DNA of 8,730 nt, taken from the NCBI GenBank assembly GCA_023247155.1, contig JAHFGZ010000003.1:17060-25789 (forward strand), in the 5' to 3' direction. Positions within the stretch are counted from its first letter, which is position 1. Each line of letters begins with the position of its first letter. Origin of the DNA: Candidatus Omnitrophota bacterium (GTDB lineage Bacteria > Omnitrophota > Gorgyraeia > Aquiviventales > Aquiviventaceae). Shown in pieces: positions 5,192 through 8,730 of the stretch. A model generated the notes under the pieces. That model ran no database searches. It was not told where the DNA came from and worked only from the letters and a program-made list of their open reading frames with translations. A program made the position numbers and the translations under genes.

Positions 5192-5785
5192 ATGAGCCTG
5201 ATTGAGCAAGCGCTGCGCCGCGTGCAGGACCCGATGGTCGCGCACCCTCCCGCCGCGCCGCCCGTCTCGCCGCCCCCCGCGGCGGCACAGCCGGCGCAGG
5301 ACGCCCCGGCCCACTCCTGGCCCACGACGCCCCAGGCCGGCGCCCCGTCGGCGTCCCCGCCTCCCCTGCGGGTCAACACGCTCATGGCGATCGCGCTGGG
5401 CTTGTTCGCCTTGTCGGCGGTGCTCGTCATCGGCGGGGCGTTCTGGATGGGACGCGTGGTGGGACGCCCCGCGCCATCCGGTCCGGAACCGACGCCGTTG
5501 CTCTCCGCCGCGCCGGCGCCAGTCGCAGCCCCGTTCCCGAAGCCCCGCCCGTTCAAGGAGATCCCCCGCCTCTCCATCCCCTGGGTCAAGAGCGCGCCCG
5601 CGCAGGACCAGTACGTGCTCAACGGGCTGATCGAGGGGACCGGGGAGCCCTATGCGGTGATCAACGGCATGATCTTCGGAGTGGGCGAGCGGGTCGGCAG
5701 CGCGACGGTGGTGGAAATCGCCAACGGGACCGTGAAGCTGCTGCAAGCCAACGGCAAGGAAACCGCCCTGCGCGTGCCCCGGTGA
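5192..5785 (+). CDS. GspB-like single-pass membrane protein
   Basis: A 197-residue protein with the start MSLIEQALRRVQ, a cytoplasmic head seen in GspB-like proteins. A Pro/Ala-rich linker (14-60) and one transmembrane helix (about 64-86) come next. A second Pro-rich, probably periplasmic linker (92-122) leads to a small C-terminal domain (about 138-197: YVLNGLIEGTGEPYAVINGM, then a VGxxVG turn and short strands). The order matches GspB: an inner-membrane anchor whose periplasmic domain meets the secretin or its assembly site. AAGGAGG lies four bases before the ATG. It directly follows the ATPase gene and almost certainly shares its transcript. It ends 19 bases from the convergent EF-Tu-like gene, with no clear terminator between. 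Confidence 0.82.
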   Translation: MSLIEQALRRVQDPMVAHPPAAPPVSPPPAAAQPAQDAPAHSWPTTPQAGAPSASPPPLRVNTLMAIALGLFALSAVLVIGGAFWMGRVVGRPAPSGPEPTPLLSAAPAPVAAPFPKPRPFKEIPRLSIPWVKSAPAQDQYVLNGLIEGTGEPYAVINGMIFGVGERVGSATVVEIANGTVKLLQANGKETALRVPR

Positions 5786-5804
5786 GCGCCCGTCGAACGG
5801 CTGG

Positions 5805-6068
5805 TCACGTGACGAGCTTGTAGACCACGTCGTGTTTGCGGCAGCGGCCGGTGACCTTCAGGCCGACTGACGCTCCCGCCTGGACCTGCTGGACCGGGGC
5901 CCGATCGACCTGCATCGATTCGACCGCCTGCTGGAAATCGGTCGTGTGGCCCTTGATGTAGACGGTCTCCCCGAGCTGCAGGGGGGCCGTCAGGTCGATC
6001 ACCGCCACGGAAGGGTGCGCAAAGAAGCTGCTGACGCGCCCGATCTCCTCCATCTTCGGCTCCGCCAT
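5805..6068 (-). CDS. EF-Tu domain-2-like small protein
   Basis: An 87-residue protein made almost wholly of a translation-factor beta-barrel domain (EF-Tu domain 2 type): GRVSSFFAHPSVAVIDLT, LQLGETVYIKGHTTDFQQAV, ESMQVDR, then a VGLKV strand and DVVYKL at the end. No GTPase domain is present. Such stand-alone proteins are usually annotated as elongation-factor-like and in some genomes occur near U32-family peptidases or tRNA/rRNA modification genes (from memory); none is seen here. The ATG at 6068 is preceded by AGAGGAGG seven bases upstream, the clearest site in this block. It lies 35 bases after aroB and is probably the operon's last gene. The molecular role of the family is not established to my knowledge. 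Confidence 0.8.
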   Translation of the reverse strand: MAEPKMEEIGRVSSFFAHPSVAVIDLTAPLQLGETVYIKGHTTDFQQAVESMQVDRAPVQQVQAGASVGLKVTGRCRKHDVVYKLVT

Positions 6069-6075
6069 CTCAACG

Positions 6076-6083
6076 CCTCCTCT
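6076..6083 (-). promoter_or_regulatory. Strong Shine-Dalgarno for the EF-Tu-like gene
   Basis: AGAGGAGG on the minus strand, seven bases from the ATG at 6068. It fixes the start as MAEPKMEEIG and excludes the longer open frame that runs back into aroB. Confidence 0.75.
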
Positions 6084-6103
6084 CTGCTCGCCGCGGCCTG
6101 CGG

Positions 6104-7183
6104 CTACCCGACCCACCGCGTGAGCACCCGCTGCACGACGGCGGCCGGCACGCGCTCCGTCACCACCACCCGGCCGATGCGCTCCGGCAGCACCCAGCGC
6201 GGGCGGCCGTGGATGAACTTCTTGTCGTACCGCAGCGCGCGCAGCACAGCAGCCCGCGACACCGACCGGGCCCGCGTGGGCAAGCCGGCGGCCCGGACGA
6301 GACGCACGATCCGCTCGACGTCCCCCCGCGGCAGCAGCCCGAGCTCGCCTCCCAGGTCCGCGGCGGCGCACATCCCGATGGCGATCGCCTCGCCGTGCGT
6401 CCAGCGCCGGTAGCCGGTCGCGGCCTCCAGGGCGTGGCCCAGGGTGTGGCCGAAATTCAGCCGCGCGCGCAGGCCGCGCGTCTCCCGCTCATCGCGCGAC
6501 ACGATGGCCGCCTTGATGCGGCAGGAGCGCTCCACCATCACGCGGATCGCCCGCGGCTCCAGGCGCAGGCAGGCGGCGAGGTGCCCCTCGAGAAACCCGA
6601 AGAGCTGGCGGTCGGCGATCACCCCGTACTTGATCACCTCCGCGAGGCCTGACCGGCGCTGCCGCGGCGGCAGGGTGCGCAGCACGCGCACGTTGTTGCA
6701 GACAAACCGCGGCTGGTAGAACGCCCCGACGAGGTTCTTGCCCTGCGGGAGGTCCACACCAACCTTCCCGCCTACCCCTGAGTCCACCTGCGCCAGCAGC
6801 GTCGTGGGCACCTGGACATACGGCACCCCGCGGCGGAACACCGCGGCCACCAGGCCCGTCAGGTCGCCGACCACGCCTCCGCCGAAGGCGATGAGGAGCG
6901 GCGCGCGCATGGGCGCCGTGCGCCCGAGCTGCGCGATGATCCGCTCGACCATCGCAACCGATTTCGACGACTCAGCCTCCGGCACGGTGAGCGTCGTGAG
7001 GCGCCATCCCGCGCGACGCAGCGGCCCGAGCAAGGCGGGGCCGTAGCGGCGCAGCAGCCGCGCATGGGAGACCACCCATCCCTGGGTGGGCAGCCGCAGC
7101 CCGGCCAGCCAGTCAGGCAGTCGGCGGTAGGAGTCGGTGATCGCCACGCCGTAGGAGCGCTCACCCAATCGGACGCGGATCAT
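6104..7183 (-). CDS. aroB: 3-dehydroquinate synthase
   Basis: The second shikimate-pathway enzyme, converting DAHP to 3-dehydroquinate with NAD and a divalent metal. Its 359 residues are the normal length. Seen: PEAESSKS (68-75), the NAD-binding FGGGVVGDLTGLVAAVFRRG (100-119), the active-site VPTTLLAQVDSGVGGKVGVD (125-144), and metal ligands Glu182 (AEVIKYG), His246 (LNFGHTLGH) and His263 (HGEAIAIGM). A late DKK (320-322) is also present. All catalytic elements look intact. ATG at 7183 overlaps the nnrE stop by ATGA. The N-terminal region is rather short and variable compared with E. coli AroB, as is common. Cytoplasmic. Confidence 0.96.
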   Translation of the reverse strand: MIRVRLGERSYGVAITDSYRRLPDWLAGLRLPTQGWVVSHARLLRRYGPALLGPLRRAGWRLTTLTVPEAESSKSVAMVERIIAQLGRTAPMRAPLLIAFGGGVVGDLTGLVAAVFRRGVPYVQVPTTLLAQVDSGVGGKVGVDLPQGKNLVGAFYQPRFVCNNVRVLRTLPPRQRRSGLAEVIKYGVIADRQLFGFLEGHLAACLRLEPRAIRVMVERSCRIKAAIVSRDERETRGLRARLNFGHTLGHALEAATGYRRWTHGEAIAIGMCAAADLGGELGLLPRGDVERIVRLVRAAGLPTRARSVSRAAVLRALRYDKKFIHGRPRWVLPERIGRVVVTERVPAAVVQRVLTRWVG

Positions 7184-7830
7184 CCCACTGCGCCCTCCAG
7201 CAGCCTCAGGGGAATGGTGATCGGGTCCACGACCAGCGTGCCCGTGTGCGCGGGGCCCTCCGCCAGGAGGCAGCCGCGTTTGGCGCGGCCGAATGCCACG
7301 GTCATCGTCGCCCGAACCGCCACGCCCTGCACGCGGCCCGTGTCAGCGTCCACGCCGGAGGGGAGGTCCACCGCGACCACCGGTTTGCCAGACTGATTGA
7401 TGCGCTCGATCACCGAGGCCGCCGGCTCCCGGACCACCCCGCGGGCCCCGATGCCCAGCAGCGCGTCGATGACGAGGCGGCAGCCCGCGAGCCACCGGTC
7501 CAGGTCCCCGAGCCCCTCGGGCCCGAGGCACTCGACGAGCGTGAGCCCCAGCCCCCGAAGGATCCTCGCATACGTGGCCGGCTCCTCGCGCAGGCGGTCC
7601 AGCGGCCCGGTCACCAGCACTCGGAGCGGATGGCCGCGCTCGTGGAGATGGCGAGCCGCCGCCAGCCCATCGCCGCCGTTCCATCCCGTGCCGCAGCAGA
7701 CCACGAGGGGAGCCGACGGATCCGGGACCACCTGGTGGACCGCGCGGACCACCGCGAGGCCCGCATGCTCCATGAGGAGCACGCGGGGGATGCCGAGCGT
7801 CTCAATGGCCGCCGCATCGATCTGCTGCAT
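7180..7830 (-). CDS. nnrE: NAD(P)H-hydrate epimerase, epimerase domain only
   Basis: A YjeF N-terminal domain protein of 216 residues that interconverts the R and S forms of damaged, hydrated NAD(P)H so the dehydratase can repair them. Seen: GIPRVLLMEHAG (13-24), the phosphate/potassium loop GTGWNGGDG (47-55), VIDALLGIGARG, VVAVDLPSGVDADTG and VRATMTVAFGRAKRGCLL. The NnrD dehydratase domain fused in many bacteria is absent, so it must be encoded elsewhere or missing. The start is uncertain: family members usually begin several residues earlier. The frame stays open upstream through AVSAAR with no ATG, GTG or TTG, so ATG at 7830 is kept. The Shine-Dalgarno is weak. It overlaps aroB by 4 bases. 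Confidence 0.9.
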   Translation of the reverse strand: MQQIDAAAIETLGIPRVLLMEHAGLAVVRAVHQVVPDPSAPLVVCCGTGWNGGDGLAAARHLHERGHPLRVLVTGPLDRLREEPATYARILRGLGLTLVECLGPEGLGDLDRWLAGCRLVIDALLGIGARGVVREPAASVIERINQSGKPVVAVDLPSGVDADTGRVQGVAVRATMTVAFGRAKRGCLLAEGPAHTGTLVVDPITIPLRLLEGAVG

Positions 7831-7879
7831 CCTGGCCGCGGAGACGGCCTGTGAGAGGGTGGTCGACGGCTGCGGGCGG

Positions 7880-8128
7880 CTAGGAGGAACCAGGGGACGG
7901 GGCGGCGCCGGCCGCGGGCGTCTGCGCCGCAGCCTCCTCTTTCTCCTTCGCGGCCGCCTTTCGGACCTTCATCTTGACCTGCTTGATCTTCGGCAGCCCG
8001 TAGACCGAGCGTCCCTCGGCCCAGACGCCCTGCGCCATGAGGTGGCGCACGCGCTCAAACCGCTTCATGACGTTCCGCAGGGAGGCGGTGACGCCCGTGG
8101 GGGTGCGCAGCGAAGAGTGGATGGACAT
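7880..8128 (-). CDS. Small basic protein (PVC-type)
   Basis: An 82-residue basic protein. It begins MSIHSSL and continues with RNVMKRFERVRHLMAQGVW, then SVYGLPKIKQVKMKVRK. This fits, from memory, the short basic protein family known from Chlamydiae, Verrucomicrobia, Planctomycetes and relatives (I recall it as TIGR04137). After the conserved 57 residues it carries a lineage-specific Lys/Glu/Ala/Pro tail (about 58-82) that is probably disordered. The basic charge suggests RNA or ribosome association, but function is not established. The gene lies 15 bases after the SPOR gene stop and has no obvious Shine-Dalgarno. It is the best lineage clue in the window. Confidence 0.82.
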   Translation of the reverse strand: MSIHSSLRTPTGVTASLRNVMKRFERVRHLMAQGVWAEGRSVYGLPKIKQVKMKVRKAAAKEKEEAAAQTPAAGAAPSPGSS

Positions 8129-8143
8129 CGGCGACGTGATGGG

Positions 8144-8730
8144 TTACAGCGCTCTCACGAAACAATCGCGATAGGCGGCCTTCAGGGTGCTCAGCTTTTC
8201 GGCGGCGTGCGTCTTGGACGGGAACGGGCCGACGTAGACCCGCGTGTGCCCGTTCAAGATCACGAGAAACGCCCGTTCGCCTTTGGCCTTCAGCCGCTCG
8301 AGCTCCTGCCGGGCCAGCTGCGGCCGGCTGTACGTGACGACCTGGATCGCGTACCGCGACGTCCCCGACGGGACGGCCTGTGACGCCGCGGTCTCCCCCG
8401 TCGACGCGAGCCGCGTCGCCGGCTTGAGCTTCGGGGTCGTCGCCGGGGCCGGTGCGGGCTTGCCTTTCGGGGCCTCGGCGGCCGTCTCCGCGGCCGACGG
8501 CGCCGTCCCCGCCGACGACGAGTCGGCGCCGGAACGGGCCGGCTCGCGCGGCGCCGCAGACGGCTGGCGCGCCAGGAGCACGCGCTCCGACCGGACCAGC
8601 TGCTTCCCGCGCTCCACGCCGCAGGCGAAGATGACGGTCACGCCGATCACGCCGGCCATCCCGGCCAGCACCAGCTGGTCGTAGCGCAGCTGGAGGAAGA
8701 ACCGATCGACCAGCTCCCGATGAGGCCGCG
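8144..8730 (-). CDS. SPOR domain membrane protein (5' end off the window)
   Basis: The frame is open to the window edge, so the N-terminus is probably missing. The visible chain reads RPHRELVDRFFLQLRYDQLV, then a hydrophobic helix (VLAGMAGVIGVTVIFACG), a basic stretch, a long Ala/Pro/Ser/Thr-rich linker and a C-terminal SPOR domain of about 72 residues (SRYAIQVVTYSRPQLARQEL to the end, with RVYVGPF inside). SPOR domains bind peptidoglycan stripped of stem peptides, typically at division septa. The order cytoplasmic head, transmembrane helix, linker, SPOR is that of FtsN-like proteins. A GTG at 8671 would give a 175-residue protein starting within the helix. The in-frame amphipathic stretch before it makes a longer product more likely. 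The only Cys in the helix is not a lipobox. Confidence 0.82.
   Translation of the reverse strand, partial: RPHRELVDRFFLQLRYDQLVLAGMAGVIGVTVIFACGVERGKQLVRSERVLLARQPSAAPREPARSGADSSSAGTAPSAAETAAEAPKGKPAPAPATTPKLKPATRLASTGETAASQAVPSGTSRYAIQVVTYSRPQLARQELERLKAKGERAFLVILNGHTRVYVGPFPSKTHAAEKLSTLKAAYRDCFVRAL

Noticed and set aside
4326..5288. 320-residue minus-strand open frame opposite the GspA-like gene
   Set aside because: It is a high-GC antisense shadow. The plus-strand frame carries Walker motifs and family sequence, while the antisense product is low-complexity Leu/Glu/Arg with no recognisable domain.
5786..5813. Possible bidirectional terminator or site between convergent genes (palindrome GTCACGTGAC at 5804-5813)
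   Set aside because: The only stem is short and no T-tract follows on either strand. The palindrome covers the last codons and stop of the EF-Tu-like gene and is probably chance.

Overview
The window is a GC-rich bacterial chromosome segment (roughly two thirds G+C by eye) with tightly packed genes. No rRNA, tRNA, CRISPR array, transposase or phage gene was seen. The best lineage clue is an 82-residue small basic protein (7880-8128) that resembles the short basic protein family I associate with Planctomycetes-Verrucomicrobia-Chlamydiae type bacteria. Together with the GspA/GspB-type pair and the high GC, this suggests a PVC-superphylum organism, possibly Omnitrophota. That placement is inference from family memory and was not tested.

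Right-hand block, minus strand, 8730 to 5805: an edge-truncated membrane-anchored SPOR protein, the small basic protein, an NAD(P)HX epimerase (nnrE), 3-dehydroquinate synthase (aroB, overlapping nnrE by 4 bases) and an 87-residue EF-Tu domain-2-like protein. They are closely spaced and probably co-transcribed from a promoter outside the window.

Central block: a plus-strand pair, a GspA/ExeA-type AAA ATPase (4353-5171) and a single-pass GspB-like protein (5192-5785), sits behind a good sigma-70-like promoter (4304-4332). Divergent from it is a minus-strand PilZ protein (3886-4236). An AT-rich control region (about 3750-3885) follows. It holds a promoter and a perfect 20-base palindrome ahead of a 49-residue membrane microprotein (3585-3734). 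That gene ends in a strong intrinsic terminator whose T-tract abuts the -35 box of the next promoter (3496-3524).

Left-hand block, minus strand, about 3490 to 4: this promoter appears to drive seven genes with 1- to 26-base gaps or short stop/start overlaps. They are a 34-residue membrane microprotein that resembles the 49-residue one, a MagIII/EndoIII-like DNA glycosylase, a small Cys-rich putative zinc protein, a HIT hydrolase, a second PilZ protein, a membrane-anchored alpha/beta hydrolase and a SAM hydroxide adenosyltransferase. The last carries a palindromic repeat read in frame through its N-terminus.

Most genes are housekeeping or envelope related. The least explained part is 3340-3816: two related microproteins separated by compact terminator/promoter punctuation, the upstream one behind a palindromic operator-like site. 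Two PilZ proteins and a GspA/B pair nearby hint at c-di-GMP-linked envelope or secretion functions, but nothing here proves a link.
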